Positions 36,360 through 46,701 of a DNA stretch of 64,000 nucleotides are shown here, in pieces. Source of the stretch: Desulfovermiculus halophilus DSM 18834 (GTDB lineage: Bacteria > Desulfobacterota > Desulfovibrionia > Desulfovibrionales > Desulfothermaceae); assembly GCF_000620765.1 (NCBI RefSeq), contig NZ_JIAK01000015.1:16897-80896 (forward strand), written 5' to 3'. Numbering within the stretch: position 1 is the stretch's first letter; each line of letters starts with the position of its first letter. The notes under the pieces are model-generated. The model had not been told where the DNA came from and searched no databases. It worked only from the letters and a program-made list of their open reading frames with translations. A program made the position numbers and the translations under genes.

Positions 36360-37467
36360 GCATCCCCCTTTCCATATTCGGCTCCAGGGCAGAGCCCGCG
36401 TTGCTCCGCCCCGGGCTGTTGCGCAGTTGGCCGCAGGCAGCCTGTATATCTTGCCCCTTGCTTTTACGCAAGGTCACGGTCTGTCCCTTGCTCCGGAGGA
36501 AATGCTCAAAGGCGGCGACAGCATCCGGATCCGGGGCTGTATACGGGAGCTCCGGGGCCGGATTGAAGCTGATCAGGTTGATCTTGCATTTGAGCCTGGA
36601 CAGGAGTCGGTTCAGGTCCCGGGCCTGGTTCAGCCCGTCGTTTACTCCTCCCAGGAGGATGTACTCCACAGTGATTCGCTGCCTGGGCTTTAAGGGTATG
36701 GCCTGCAATGTATCCATCAGGTCGGACAAGGGCAGCAACCTGGATGCCGCGGGCATGATCTGCCGGCGCAAGGCCTGATTGGGTGCGTGCAGAGAAACGG
36801 CCAAAGAGGCCAAGCCGGTCTGGGCAAAGGCCGTGAGGGTGCCCGGAACCCCCACTGTGGAAACTGTGACCCGCCGATGAGAGAACCCGAGCCCCATTGG
36901 ATCCCGAAGGATGGTCAGCCCCTTGTGGACCTGGGACCAGTTCAGCAGGGGCTCGCCCATGCCCATAAAGACGATATTGCGCAGGGGCCAGGAGCTGCGG
37001 GCCTCCTCCAGGACCTGCGTGGCGATCAGGACTTGAGCCAGGATCTCCCCTGAGGTCAGGTTGCGCACAAAGCCCATCCGGCCGGTGCTGCAGAAGGTGC
37101 ATCCAAGGCTGCATCCGACTTGAGTGGAAAGGCAGAGGGTGAAGTGGTCCTTGTCTGGAATAAGGACCCATTCCACCTCCTGACCATCGTAGAGGCTGAG
37201 CAGTCCCTTCTTGGTCCCGTCCCGGCTGGATGCAAGGCCGGACAGGGCCGGGAGCCGGAGGTCCAGTTCCTGGGCCAGGCGGTGGCGCAGCTCCTTGCTC
37301 AGGTTGGTCATCCGGGCAAAATCCGGGCACCCTTTCTGCCAGATCCACTGCCACACCTGCCGGGCCCGGAAAGAAGGCTGTCCGAGGCCCTGCATTCTGG
37401 CTTCGAGCTGCGAATAGGATAGATCGAAGACAGATGCACGGGTCTGCTGGTTGTCCTGTCTGTTCAT
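36346..37467 (-). CDS. rlmN: 23S rRNA/tRNA adenine-C2 methyltransferase RlmN
   Basis: A radical SAM dual methyltransferase for A2503 of 23S rRNA and A37 of some tRNAs. The 373-residue protein has the iron-sulfur motif [19 protein letters not shown], and VSLHAPNQ. The C-terminal catalytic Cys is in [12 protein letters not shown]. The length is normal. The C-terminal tail after that Cys is extended by about 25 residues and overlaps hisI. Confidence 0.96.
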   Translation of the reverse strand: MNRQDNQQTRASVFDLSYSQLEARMQGLGQPSFRARQVWQWIWQKGCPDFARMTNLSKELRHRLAQELDLRLPALSGLASSRDGTKKGLLSLYDGQEVEWVLIPDKDHFTLCLSTQVGCSLGCTFCSTGRMGFVRNLTSGEILAQVLIATQVLEEARSSWPLRNIVFMGMGEPLLNWSQVHKGLTILRDPMGLGFSHRRVTVSTVGVPGTLTAFAQTGLASLAVSLHAPNQALRRQIMPAASRLLPLSDLMDTLQAIPLKPRQRITVEYILLGGVNDGLNQARDLNRLLSRLKCKINLISFNPAPELPYTAPDPDAVAAFEHFLRSKGQTVTLRKSKGQDIQAACGQLRNSPGRSNAGSALEPNMERGMHAQT

Positions 37468-37506
37468 GGGTGATGTGCACTCCGGACCGGAGTGATGCTA
37501 TGAGGC

Positions 37507-37692
37507 TCAGGAAAATCCGGTTGATGGGGCGCAACTGGATTGTCCCCCCGGGCTTTGACGGCGCACAGCAGACAAAAGCCGGGTCACTTGTGTGCTCCCG
37601 CATTTGGGGCAGTGGACGGTATCCTGATCACTGCGGACCAGGTCTTCGAATTCATGCTCGCATTTGAGGCAGCGAAACTCGTAGAGGCGCAT
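37507..37692 (-). CDS. FmdB-family zinc-ribbon protein
   Basis: A 61-residue protein opening with MRLYEFRCLKCEHEFEDL. Its CLKC and CPKC pairs near residues 9 and 29 form a zinc ribbon of the FmdB/CxxC_CxxC regulatory family. The C-terminal tail is short. GGAGGGATAT precedes the ATG. It is the first gene of a run with rlmN (40 bp downstream), with a long leader upstream. Its molecular role is unknown; the family is often called putative regulatory. Confidence 0.85.
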   Translation of the reverse strand: MRLYEFRCLKCEHEFEDLVRSDQDTVHCPKCGSTQVTRLLSAVRRQSPGGQSSCAPSTGFS

Positions 37693-38034
37693 ATATCCCT
37701 CCAAATCGACATCTCTGTGATCTTGGTCTCACCCGTGGCGGGTCGAACCGAAAAGGCATAGCAGGGACCACTGTCCAGTACCTCCGACCGGTTGGGTCGA
37801 AAGCCTTTCTCCCCAGGACAGTGTCGTGAACTGCTTTGTTAAAGATGCAACTTTCAGCTGGCTTGTCAACCCCTTTTGCAGCTTGACGCAGCTTGCTCCA
37901 GAAGGGTAGATTTTAATGACTGATCAGGGAAAAATTTGGGTCTTTGACCTTCAACCTCGGGTATGAATTACAGTCAGTTGGAGTCAAAAACCAAAGAAAT
38001 CTGGGTCTGACACTTTTATCCTGGAGAAACATGT
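37693..38034 (-). other. 342-bp intergenic region with nested stem-loop in the fmdB-like leader
   Basis: Upstream of both the fmdB-like gene (minus) and the Bax-inhibitor-like gene (plus). On the minus strand, 7-bp helix ACTGTCC/GGACAGT (37770-37776 with 37816-37822) encloses a hairpin CGACC/GGTCG (37785-37789 with 37795-37799). A perfect minus-strand TTGACA lies at 37869-37864. No protein-coding feature is visible in the gap. Confidence 0.5.
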
Positions 38035-38742
38035 ATGGAACATCGCACCGGAACTTCCCGGGTTCAAAGCCGGGGCTTGGCCCTGAACGCATTCATGCAG
38101 GGCGTCTATCGCTGGATGGGCGCGGGGTTGGTCATCACGGCCGGAGCCGCCTATATGACCGCCTCCAGTCCGGCAATGATGGAGCTGATTTTCGGCAATC
38201 CCATGCTCTTGTTTGTTCTGATCGCCGCAGAGCTGGGCCTGGTTATTGCCGTGAGCGCCGGGATCAACCGGATGTCCGGGACCACGGCCACGGGATTGTT
38301 TTTGCTCTACAGCGCACTGAACGGGATCACCCTTTCGGCCGTGCTCACGGTGTACACCCCGGCCTCGGTGGTCAGTGCGTTCGTGGTCTGCGCGGGCATG
38401 TTCGGGGCGATGAGCCTGTATGGAATGACCACAGGCAAAGATCTGACAGGCTGGGGAAGCTTTTTGTTCATGGGCCTGATCGGGATCATCCTGGCCATGG
38501 TGGTGAATATATTTGTTCAGAGTCCGATGATCGATTTCGTGGTCAGCGGGCTCGGGGTGCTGATATTTGTCGGGCTCACGGCCTATGATACGCAGAAGCT
38601 GACCCGGATGGGTGAGACCGCGCCCATGGACGACGCCACAGCCCTCCGCCGGGGGAGCATCCTCGGCGCGTTGACCCTGTATCTGGACTTTATCAATCTC
38701 TTTCTCTTCCTGCTCCACTTTCTGGGACAGATGCGGGAATAG
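38035..38742 (+). CDS. Bax inhibitor-1/YccA family membrane protein
   Basis: A 235-residue protein with about seven predicted membrane segments, including GLVITAGAAYMTASSPAMM, LLFVLIAAELGLVIAV, MGLIGIILAMVVNIF and LTLYLDFINLFLFLLHFL. Its C-terminal GLTAYDTQKL and LYLDFINLFLFLL are diagnostic of the BI-1/YccA family, which may act as proton-sensitive calcium leaks or modulate FtsH. The ATG at 38035 has a GGAG site. It sits 2 bp before lpxK, suggesting co-transcription. Confidence 0.92.
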   Translation: MEHRTGTSRVQSRGLALNAFMQGVYRWMGAGLVITAGAAYMTASSPAMMELIFGNPMLLFVLIAAELGLVIAVSAGINRMSGTTATGLFLLYSALNGITLSAVLTVYTPASVVSAFVVCAGMFGAMSLYGMTTGKDLTGWGSFLFMGLIGIILAMVVNIFVQSPMIDFVVSGLGVLIFVGLTAYDTQKLTRMGETAPMDDATALRRGSILGALTLYLDFINLFLFLLHFLGQMRE

Positions 38743-38744
38743 CC

Positions 38745-39773
38745 GTGGCTCGAGCAGTGGCCGGCCGGCTGTATGCACACGCAATGCACATCCGGGAGTT
38801 GGCCTATGCCCGCGGATTGATCCCCTCTTGGCGTCCACCGGTGCCCTGCATCTCTGTGGGCAATATCAGGTGGGGGGGCAGCGGCAAGACCCCGGTATGC
38901 TCCCGGTTGCTGGGCATGTTTGTAAAGTGGGGGCTGCGGCCGGTTCTGCTCACCCGGGGGTATCGAGCCCGCCCCCCGAAATATCCCTACCTGGTTCACA
39001 CCGACAGCCCTGTTTTTGAGGCAGGGGATGAGCCCCTGATGCTGGCCAGGGAAAACCCACAGGCCCATGTGGTGGTCGATCCCTGCCGCAACCGGGGAGG
39101 CAAATGGGCCCTGGAGCGGATGGGCCCGGACGTGCTCATCCTGGACGACGGGTATCAGCACCTGGCTGTGCAGCGGGATGTGGATCTGGTCCTGCTCAGG
39201 CCAGAGGATTTCACTCACGACTGGGGCAGGGTCATACCCAGCGGCCCCTGGCGGGAAGGGGCCAAGGCCCTGCACAGGGCCTCGGCCATCATCCTGCATG
39301 CCCCCCCCGAAGAAGCGGCCCGGCTGGAGCCGGAGATCAGGGCCAAGGCGCCGAATCTGCCTGGTCCGTTTTTCTCCTGTTCCTACCAGGCCAAAGGCCT
39401 CTGCCGGCCGGACGGCCGGACTGCATTGGATCCGGATGAGCGGTATATCCTGGTCAGCGCCGTGGGCAGTCCGGCCGGGGTGGAATCCACGGCCGGACTG
39501 GTCCTGCCGGGTGCCCCTCTGGAGCATATGCGGTTTGCAGACCACCATTCTTTTACCAGGGCGGACAAAAAGCGGATTGGGCAAAGAGCGGATCAGCTTG
39601 GGGCACGCCGGATTGTCTGTACACCAAAGGACGGGGTTAAGCTGGAGGACATGGACGATCCCAGGCTGTGCATCCTGGATGTTCAGTTGGACATTCGGGG
39701 CGGTCTGGACAGGTGGCTCAGCAGCCGGCTGGACTTGCAGGGGGCGGATGAATCCGAACCCTCTCAGGGCTGA
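38745..39773 (+). CDS. lpxK: Tetraacyldisaccharide 4'-kinase
   Basis: Inner-membrane-associated kinase that phosphorylates the 4' position of the lipid A precursor disaccharide. The 342-residue protein has Walker A as SVGNIRWGGSGKTPV (Ser replaces the common Thr), LTRGYRARPP, GDEPLMLA, and LDDGYQHLAVQRDVDLV. The start is GTG at 38745, 2 bp after the preceding stop. The last 10 bp overlap the convergent HEAT-like gene. It complements lpxI and lpxC elsewhere in the window. Confidence 0.95.
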   Translation: MARAVAGRLYAHAMHIRELAYARGLIPSWRPPVPCISVGNIRWGGSGKTPVCSRLLGMFVKWGLRPVLLTRGYRARPPKYPYLVHTDSPVFEAGDEPLMLARENPQAHVVVDPCRNRGGKWALERMGPDVLILDDGYQHLAVQRDVDLVLLRPEDFTHDWGRVIPSGPWREGAKALHRASAIILHAPPEEAARLEPEIRAKAPNLPGPFFSCSYQAKGLCRPDGRTALDPDERYILVSAVGSPAGVESTAGLVLPGAPLEHMRFADHHSFTRADKKRIGQRADQLGARRIVCTPKDGVKLEDMDDPRLCILDVQLDIRGGLDRWLSSRLDLQGADESEPSQG

Positions 39774-40477
39774 TGGCGACGAAGGGCATTGGCGGCCTGC
39801 GTGCCCAGGTTCATGGGGACAAAGGCCTGGTCCCAATATATGCGGACCGCGTCGTCCCTGGAAGAGAGTTTCTGCAGGATGGATGCTGTTTTTGAGCAGA
39901 GGCCTTCCAGCCGGGCCAGGGTCAGGCAGATGAGGACCAGGGAGCTGGGATTGGATTCGTCCCCCAGGGCGTTTTCCAGGTCCTGCAGGCTGGGCTGGAC
40001 ATAGCCTGGACGGGCTTGGGCCAGGCGGGCGATGCCCCAGTAGGCCCCCAGACGGAGGGGGGCGTATTCCAGATAGTTGTCCGGGCCTTCGCTGGGCACG
40101 ACGTAGGAGCACAGGATGCTGCCGTACTCAGCAGCCAACCCGGAGTGCCTGGCCATGATCTCTCCCATGGCTTCGGGCGCACCCCAGCCGATCCCTCCTG
40201 ATTCGTCGTTTAAGGACCACATCAACCGGCGCATGACCACCCGGGCGGGCTCAAGTCCGCTGTGGGCCAGGGAAAGGACTGCGCCCCCCATACAGGTCAC
40301 GGCCCGCCAATGGATTGTTTCCTGGATGGAGAAAAGTGCGGTGAACAGTGGGGATATGAGATTCTGGGCCGGGTTGCCGCCGGCTAGCTTGTTCCATTCC
40401 CTTTCCCAGTCCGCGGACTCAAGGATGGCCATCAGCTGCCGGCGCACGACCCGGGTTGAGGCGCTTTTCTCAGCCAT
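39764..40477 (-). CDS. Alpha-helical HEAT-like repeat protein, conserved companion of rbo-rub
   Basis: A 237-residue all-helical protein with repeated two-helix units, e.g. NLISPLFTALFSIQETIHWRAVTCMGGAV and APLRLGAYWGIARLAQARP. It resembles an uncharacterised Desulfovibrio family that I recall as DVU0298-like; that assignment is from memory, not a search. It lies 56 bp downstream of rubredoxin in the rbo-rub operon. It has AGGAAGGATCT before the ATG at 40477 and overlaps lpxK by 10 bp at its end. No catalytic motif is visible. Confidence 0.75.
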   Translation of the reverse strand: MAEKSASTRVVRRQLMAILESADWEREWNKLAGGNPAQNLISPLFTALFSIQETIHWRAVTCMGGAVLSLAHSGLEPARVVMRRLMWSLNDESGGIGWGAPEAMGEIMARHSGLAAEYGSILCSYVVPSEGPDNYLEYAPLRLGAYWGIARLAQARPGYVQPSLQDLENALGDESNPSSLVLICLTLARLEGLCSKTASILQKLSSRDDAVRIYWDQAFVPMNLGTQAANALRRHQP

Positions 40478-40533
40478 AGATCCTTCCTGGGCCCCCGCCG
40501 GCGGGAATGATCCAGCCGACGGGGGCCTCCCGA

Positions 40534-40695
40534 TTACTCTTCTTTGCTGAACTCGTCCTTGCCGGCTCCGCACACCGGGCATTCCCAGTCCGCGGGCAGA
40601 TCCTCGAACTTGGTTCCTGCCGGGATGTTGTTTTCCGGATCCCCTTCGGCGGGATCATACACATATCCGCATACACCGCATACCCATCGTTCCAT
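40534..40695 (-). CDS. rub: Rubredoxin
   Basis: A 53-residue Fe(SCys)4 electron carrier. Cysteines at 6, 9, 39 and 42 are in CGVC and CPVC, with [14 protein letters not shown] and [12 protein letters not shown], all typical of clostridial and Desulfovibrio class I rubredoxins. GGAGAAGAGGAA precedes the ATG. It lies downstream of desulfoferrodoxin, its known electron acceptor in superoxide reduction. Confidence 0.98.
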   Translation of the reverse strand: MERWVCGVCGYVYDPAEGDPENNIPAGTKFEDLPADWECPVCGAGKDEFSKEE

Positions 40696-40797
40696 TTCCT
40701 CTTCTCCTTTGTCGTGTCGGTGCTGGTTTCTCTCGGGGCACCCCGGTCCAGGGTCCAATGCCTTGAGTAGCGCGGGAGGTGCCCTCACTCCCTGTCT

Positions 40798-41178
40798 TTA
40801 GCTATCAGCCTTCCACAGGCCGTGGACATTGCAGTATTCCCTGGCAGTTACCTGGGAGGCCTGGACGCAGAACTCTGCCTCCGGAGCCTGTCCGGGCTGG
40901 AGAAACTCACGGTAGGCTTTGCCATCGGCAATGAGCTCAATCCATTCAATGTAGTGCTTTTCTTCCATGGGGTGGGCAACAGAGCCGACCTTGACCTTAA
41001 AGCCGGAACTGGTTTTTTCAATGGCCGGGACATGCTTTTCTTTTGCCGCATCGACGCTTCCGGCCTGCAAAAGCTCCATTGGCTGCCCGCAACACACGAG
41101 TTCGCCGGCTCCACCGTGCAGAACCTCGACAATATTGCCGCAGGCATTGCATTTGTAAACTTCAAGCTGCGTGGCCAT
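40798..41178 (-). CDS. rbo: Desulfoferrodoxin (superoxide reductase)
   Basis: A 126-residue two-iron superoxide reductase. Center I ligands are Cys10, Cys13, Cys29 and Cys30. Center II ligands are His49, His69, His75, Cys116 and His119, with the catalytic Glu47-Lys48 just before His49. It reduces superoxide to hydrogen peroxide in the cytosol using rubredoxin electrons. The gene has its own strong promoter with a Fur-type box and is followed by rub and the HEAT-like gene. Confidence 0.98.
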   Translation of the reverse strand: MATQLEVYKCNACGNIVEVLHGGAGELVCCGQPMELLQAGSVDAAKEKHVPAIEKTSSGFKVKVGSVAHPMEEKHYIEWIELIADGKAYREFLQPGQAPEAEFCVQASQVTAREYCNVHGLWKADS

Positions 41179-41295
41179 GTGATGACTCCTTTGGCTAATG
41201 GTGTCACTCTGAACAGGAATTCAACCCAGTCCTCAGGGTACTATGAAGGATTTCGGGTTTGGACGCAAGAGATGAAATGATGCATCCTTTAAGGG

Positions 41296-41328
41296 GAAAA
41301 TGATAATCAATCCTGTCTGAGATGTCAA
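41296..41328 (-). promoter_or_regulatory. rbo promoter with overlapping Fur-type box
   Basis: On the minus strand TTGACA (41328-41323), a 17-bp spacer and TATCAT (41305-41300) form a near-consensus sigma70 promoter for rbo. A Fur-like element (41296-41314) with core TGATAATCA (41301-41309) overlaps the -10 and upstream spacer. It matches about 14 of 19 positions of the GATAATGATAATCATTATC consensus. Repression by Fur or PerR is inferred. Confidence 0.7.
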
Positions 41329-41359
41329 GATGATTCGACACCAGGAGGGCCGCCCGGAT

Positions 41360-42475
41360 TCAATCAGTCTTAAACACAAACCGGCGCATGGACACATTGA
41401 GGGCCAACCCCAAAAAGCAGAAGTTGATCAAGGTGGATGTCCCCCCATAGCTCAGGAAAGGCAGGGGGATGCCTACCACCGGAAGAAGTCCGAGGACCAT
41501 GCCCATGTTGATCGCGATTTGCCAGAAGAAATAAAAGAAGACCCCGACTGCAAGGTAATGACCGAACCTGTCCTTGGAGTCCTGAATGACCATGATGATC
41601 TGATACAGGAAGAGGCAGAACAGGATAAGAAGCAGGATGGTTCCGGCAAATCCCCATTCCTCTCCAAACACGGCAAAGACGAAATCCGTATGCTTTTCGG
41701 GCAAAAAGCGTAGCTGGCTCTGGGTGCCCTCCAAAAAGCCCTTGCCCCAGGTCTGGCCGGACCCGATGGCGATCTGGGACTGCAGGATGTTGTAACCGGC
41801 ACCCAGCGGATCGGTTTCAGGGTTTAGAAAGGTCAGTATCCGTTCCTTCTGATAGTCCTGCAGGCCGAACCAGCCCAAGGGCATCAGGGCGATGGCGGCC
41901 AGGGACAGGGTCCAGAATACGCGGGGCCTGATCCCGTGATAGAACATCATCCCCCCGGCCAGAAGGAGGATGTTCAGCCCTGAACCCAGGTCGGGCTGAA
42001 CGATGATCAGGCCCACGGGGAGAAGGATCAGGGCCATGATCCTGCCCAGGCTGGACCAAGCGAGCAAAGTCGGGGTCCGGGTGAGCAGCAGCGCAGTGAG
42101 CAAAAGGCAGCTTAGCTTGGCCAGCTCTGTGGGCTGGAAATGGAAAAGACCGAGATCTATCCATCTGGAGGCCCCGTAAATCGATTCCCCGGTGAGCAGG
42201 ACAGTCAGCAAGAGGCCCAGGGACACCCAGTACAAGGGCCAGGCAAGACTCCGCAGGTGCCGATAGTCAAAGGAGCTGCAGATGATAAGGCCCCCCATCC
42301 CGAAAAGACCCCACAGCATCTGTTTCTGGTAAAAGCTGTAGGTGGTCATCCCGCCTTCGCCGCGCAGCGAACTGGCCGAGTACAGGTTCATGACCCCGAG
42401 GCCGAACAGGGCCAGGGACCAGAGGAGAAGGGTCCAGTTCAGGTGGGTGAACAGTCTGCGGTCAAAAGGGGACAT
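41360..42475 (-). CDS. rodA: Rod-shape peptidoglycan polymerase RodA (SEDS)
   Basis: A 371-residue polytopic glycosyltransferase of the elongasome with about ten membrane segments. SEDS features are YSFYQKQMLWGLFG, GASRWIDLGLFHFQPTELAKL, VQPDLGSG and GEEWGFAGT. The SYGGTSTL loop occurs near the C-terminus. It pairs with the transpeptidase MrdA encoded immediately upstream (8 bp). Confidence 0.96.
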   Translation of the reverse strand: MSPFDRRLFTHLNWTLLLWSLALFGLGVMNLYSASSLRGEGGMTTYSFYQKQMLWGLFGMGGLIICSSFDYRHLRSLAWPLYWVSLGLLLTVLLTGESIYGASRWIDLGLFHFQPTELAKLSCLLLTALLLTRTPTLLAWSSLGRIMALILLPVGLIIVQPDLGSGLNILLLAGGMMFYHGIRPRVFWTLSLAAIALMPLGWFGLQDYQKERILTFLNPETDPLGAGYNILQSQIAIGSGQTWGKGFLEGTQSQLRFLPEKHTDFVFAVFGEEWGFAGTILLLILFCLFLYQIIMVIQDSKDRFGHYLAVGVFFYFFWQIAINMGMVLGLLPVVGIPLPFLSYGGTSTLINFCFLGLALNVSMRRFVFKTD

Positions 42476-42483
42476 GGTGCTCC

Positions 42484-44274
42484 TTACCCAGCCTCTTCAG
42501 GATCAAGGAGGTATTCGAAGATCCCTTTGACGATGGGCCCGGCTGCGGAGCTGCCGTGGCCGCCGTGCTCGACCAGGGTGACCACCACATACGACGCGTC
42601 CCCCTGCTGGCCAAATGCGGCCATCCAGGCGTGATCGCGGAATTTGTACGGGATCTCCTCTGTCTCCTTGTCCTCGTGCTTTTTCGTCAGTCGAACCACC
42701 TGTGCAGTCCCGGTCTTGGCCCCGATGGTCGCTCCGGGCAGACGGAGCCTGCGGGCGGTTCCCCGCTTGCCCTCCACGGTGTGGATCATCGCCTGGCGGA
42801 TGAATTCGCGGTGGGCGTCCTGCAAAGGCAGGCTGTTCTGGACTCGGGGGGAGGCATCGTGCTGCAGCAGGGGCTGAAGCAGGCGTCCGCCGTTGACCAG
42901 CGCGGAGATAAATCTGGCCACCTGCAGCGGGGTGCTGGTGGTGTAGCCCTGCCCGATGGCGGTAATCACCGACTCTCCTCCCTGCCATGGCTGGCCGAAC
43001 CGCCGAAGCTTCCATTCCTTGCTGGGGATAAGGCCCGCCTGCTCATTGGGCAGCCGGATCCCGGTCTTCTGTCCAAAGCCGGCTTGGGTGCAGAAGGAAT
43101 GGATCTTGGATATCCCCAGTTCCTCACCCAGATTGTAGAAGTAGACGTCGCATGATCTGGCGATGGCCTCTTTCATCTCCAATCTCCCATGCCCGTAACG
43201 CCTCCAGCAGCGGAACAGGCCGTTGCCCAGCCGGTACCGTCCCGAGCAATAGAAGGAGGTCGAGGTGGTGATCTCGGATCGAGCCAGGGCGCAGCCGGCT
43301 ACAGCCAGTTTGAACACCGACCCCGGGGGGTAGGCGCTTTGGATCAGCCTGTTCTGCAAGGGATGGCTTGGATCATGGAGCAGATCCTCCCACTTCTCCA
43401 TGCTTAGTCCGCGTACAAACAGGTTGTTGTCGTATCCCGGCTTGCTGACCAGAGCCCGGATTTTTCCGGTTACAGGTTCCATGACCACCACGGCCCCGGC
43501 ATGATCTCCGAGGCTTTCCCAGACAAACTGCTGCAGTTCGCAGTCCAAGGTCAAATCGAGGTTGGACCCTGGCTGGGGGGGCTGAGTGATACTGGAATGC
43601 AGGATCCGGCCCTGAGCGTTGACCTGCAGATGTTTGCGTCCTTTCTGTCCGTGCAGAATATCTTCAAATGTCTTTTCCACTCCCTGCTTGCCGATCATGT
43701 CCCCAAGGGTCAGCCTGGGGTTGGCCCGCAGCTCCTTTTCGTTGGCCTGGGCCACATAACCGAGGACATGGGAAAATGGGGCCCCGTATGGATAGGTGCG
43801 CAAGGGGCGGGTAATGATGTTCAGGTCCGGCCAGTTGTGGATTCTGGCCTCAATATAGGCCAGTTGATCAAAGGTCAGGTTGGGGACCAGAAGCAGGGGC
43901 TCGAAGGACCGGACCTTGTCCCGGCCCTGTTCAAATCTATCGGAGAGCTTGGAGGTGGGGACATCGGTCCAGTCGCTGACCTGCTGCAGGGTGGCTTGAA
44001 CGTCGGCGGAGTTTTCCCGGATCATGGCCAGTCCGTATGCTGGACGGTTGTCGGCCAGGATATTCCCGTTTCTGTCCCGGATCAGGCCCCGAGGGGCATG
44101 GATGGACTGTATACGGGTGATATTGGCCTGGGCCTTTTGGGCATAGACATCTCCCTTATAGACCTGAAAATACCAGAGACGAAGGAAAATGATTATGAAA
44201 AGCAGGAGGATGGCTGCCTGCAGAATGACGATCCGGTCTGCAGGCAGGGTGTTGACCTGATCAGAGCGAAACAT
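42484..44274 (-). CDS. mrdA: Penicillin-binding protein 2 (elongation transpeptidase)
   Basis: A 596-residue class B PBP. One membrane anchor (about 17-37) is followed by the PBP dimerisation region and the transpeptidase domain. Active-site motifs are S319-V-F-K322 in PPGSVFKL, S374-C-D in RSCDVYFY and K520-T-G in AKTGTAQV. It cross-links lateral-wall peptidoglycan with RodA. It overlaps mreD by 14 bp. Confidence 0.97.
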   Translation of the reverse strand: MFRSDQVNTLPADRIVILQAAILLLFIIIFLRLWYFQVYKGDVYAQKAQANITRIQSIHAPRGLIRDRNGNILADNRPAYGLAMIRENSADVQATLQQVSDWTDVPTSKLSDRFEQGRDKVRSFEPLLLVPNLTFDQLAYIEARIHNWPDLNIITRPLRTYPYGAPFSHVLGYVAQANEKELRANPRLTLGDMIGKQGVEKTFEDILHGQKGRKHLQVNAQGRILHSSITQPPQPGSNLDLTLDCELQQFVWESLGDHAGAVVVMEPVTGKIRALVSKPGYDNNLFVRGLSMEKWEDLLHDPSHPLQNRLIQSAYPPGSVFKLAVAGCALARSEITTSTSFYCSGRYRLGNGLFRCWRRYGHGRLEMKEAIARSCDVYFYNLGEELGISKIHSFCTQAGFGQKTGIRLPNEQAGLIPSKEWKLRRFGQPWQGGESVITAIGQGYTTSTPLQVARFISALVNGGRLLQPLLQHDASPRVQNSLPLQDAHREFIRQAMIHTVEGKRGTARRLRLPGATIGAKTGTAQVVRLTKKHEDKETEEIPYKFRDHAWMAAFGQQGDASYVVVTLVEHGGHGSSAAGPIVKGIFEYLLDPEEAG

Positions 44275-44746
44275 ACCGTGATTTCCCCCAGCGTTTGAAT
44301 GCCACTGTCATCGCTGCCCAGAGCAGGGGAAAGAGGAGGGCGGTTTCCACTCCCTGAAGGAGGATCCTGTCCACGGGGATGGCGACTTCCTGCAGTGCGG
44401 ACATGAGCTGGATGACGCTGGAATGCCAGATCCCGGCCAAGATGGAAAGCGAGATGAGGAATATGAGATTTGAGCTGGTCAGATACAGGCATAGGACCTG
44501 AAAAATAAGCATCAGGCCGCCAAACCAGAGGACGGAGAGGCCAAAGGCCAGATCTCCGGCTCCCTCGTTGATGACGATCCATACCGGGGTCAGCCAGGCC
44601 GCCTCCCGGTAGCGGTGCTGGTGCACAAGAACCAGAATGGCCGGACCGAAGCAGTCGATTCCGGGGATCATATCGTGGATCCAAATGCACCCGGCGGTGA
44701 AAACGATCCACCACAGGACAAGACGCATACCGCTCTCTCGCCTCAT
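44261..44746 (-). CDS. mreD: Rod shape-determining membrane protein MreD
   Basis: A 161-residue hydrophobic protein with about five membrane segments (WWIVFTAGCIWI, FGGLMLIFQVLCLYL, LIFLISLSILAGI and others), fitting MreD by size and position between mreC and mrdA. The start at 44746 shares its A with the mreC stop (TAATG). An in-frame ATG at 44728 is an alternative. Sequence conservation in MreD is low, so context carries much of the call. Confidence 0.85.
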   Translation of the reverse strand: MRRESGMRLVLWWIVFTAGCIWIHDMIPGIDCFGPAILVLVHQHRYREAAWLTPVWIVINEGAGDLAFGLSVLWFGGLMLIFQVLCLYLTSSNLIFLISLSILAGIWHSSVIQLMSALQEVAIPVDRILLQGVETALLFPLLWAAMTVAFKRWGKSRYVSL

Positions 44747-45600
44747 TACCCCGGTTCCCGAACCGGCTGAGGCTGGGCTTCTGGGGTGAGGACAACCAGG
44801 ACCTCCTCCAAGCGATCGAAATTGACCAGGGGGCGGGCCTGGATCTTCTTGAACAGGGAAAGGTCGGACACAGCGATCTTGTCGATCCTGGCCACAGGAA
44901 GGCCCTGGGGAAACAGTCCGGCCAAGCCGGATGTGACCAGGGTCTCCCCGGACTGGACTGGAGCGTTCTGGGGGACATGCTTGACCTGCAGGGGACTGTG
45001 CAGCCCCTGCCCGCACAAGACACCGTTGGTCCGGCTTTCCCTGCCCCTGACCGGTATGTGGCTGTTGGGGTCGGTTATCAGCAATACAGTGGAAAAATGG
45101 GGACTGGTCTGTTTTACCCGCCCGACGATACCTTGAGAGGTCAGGATGGGGGTGTTGGGGGCAACGCCGTCACCACGTCCTTTGTTGATGATCAAGGAAC
45201 GCAGGACGGAATTGGGTCCGACTTGGCTGCCGATGATGTCCGCCCCTTGGCACGTCCATTCCGGGGGGCGGGGAAACTCCATGAGCTCCCTGAGCCGGGT
45301 GGCTTCCTTGGCCCGGCTCTGCACGCGGATCATCTTCAGCTTCAAATCCTGGAGCTTGTCCCGCAGGGCCGCATTTTCCTCTTGAACATCGCGGAGGAGA
45401 ATATAGGAGTCCACCAGGGATTCGGCCTTGCTGTGCACCCATTTGCCCGGGGTGAGGACGAAACCGACGATCTCCAGTCCAGTATATCTGGCCATGCGAT
45501 CCAAATGCCCTGTTTTCCAGTTCCAGGTGTACAGGCTCATGTACACGAACAGGGGCAGGAGAAAGGCCAGCACGAGGTGGCGGAGCTTAAGAGGGAGCAC
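44746..45600 (-). CDS. mreC: Rod shape-determining protein MreC
   Basis: A 284-residue bitopic elongasome scaffold. One N-terminal membrane helix (LVLAFLLPLFVYMSLY) is followed by a coiled coil (about 70-115, ENAALRDKLQDLKLKMIRVQSRAKEATRLRELM) and the beta-barrel core, including LIINKGRGDGV, GIVGRVKQTSPH and VTSGLAGLFPQGLPV. The start is GTG at 45600, 6 bp after mreB. Confidence 0.95.
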   Translation of the reverse strand: MLPLKLRHLVLAFLLPLFVYMSLYTWNWKTGHLDRMARYTGLEIVGFVLTPGKWVHSKAESLVDSYILLRDVQEENAALRDKLQDLKLKMIRVQSRAKEATRLRELMEFPRPPEWTCQGADIIGSQVGPNSVLRSLIINKGRGDGVAPNTPILTSQGIVGRVKQTSPHFSTVLLITDPNSHIPVRGRESRTNGVLCGQGLHSPLQVKHVPQNAPVQSGETLVTSGLAGLFPQGLPVARIDKIAVSDLSLFKKIQARPLVNFDRLEEVLVVLTPEAQPQPVREPG

Positions 45601-45606
45601 AAGACA

Positions 45607-46701
<1,095 letters not shown>

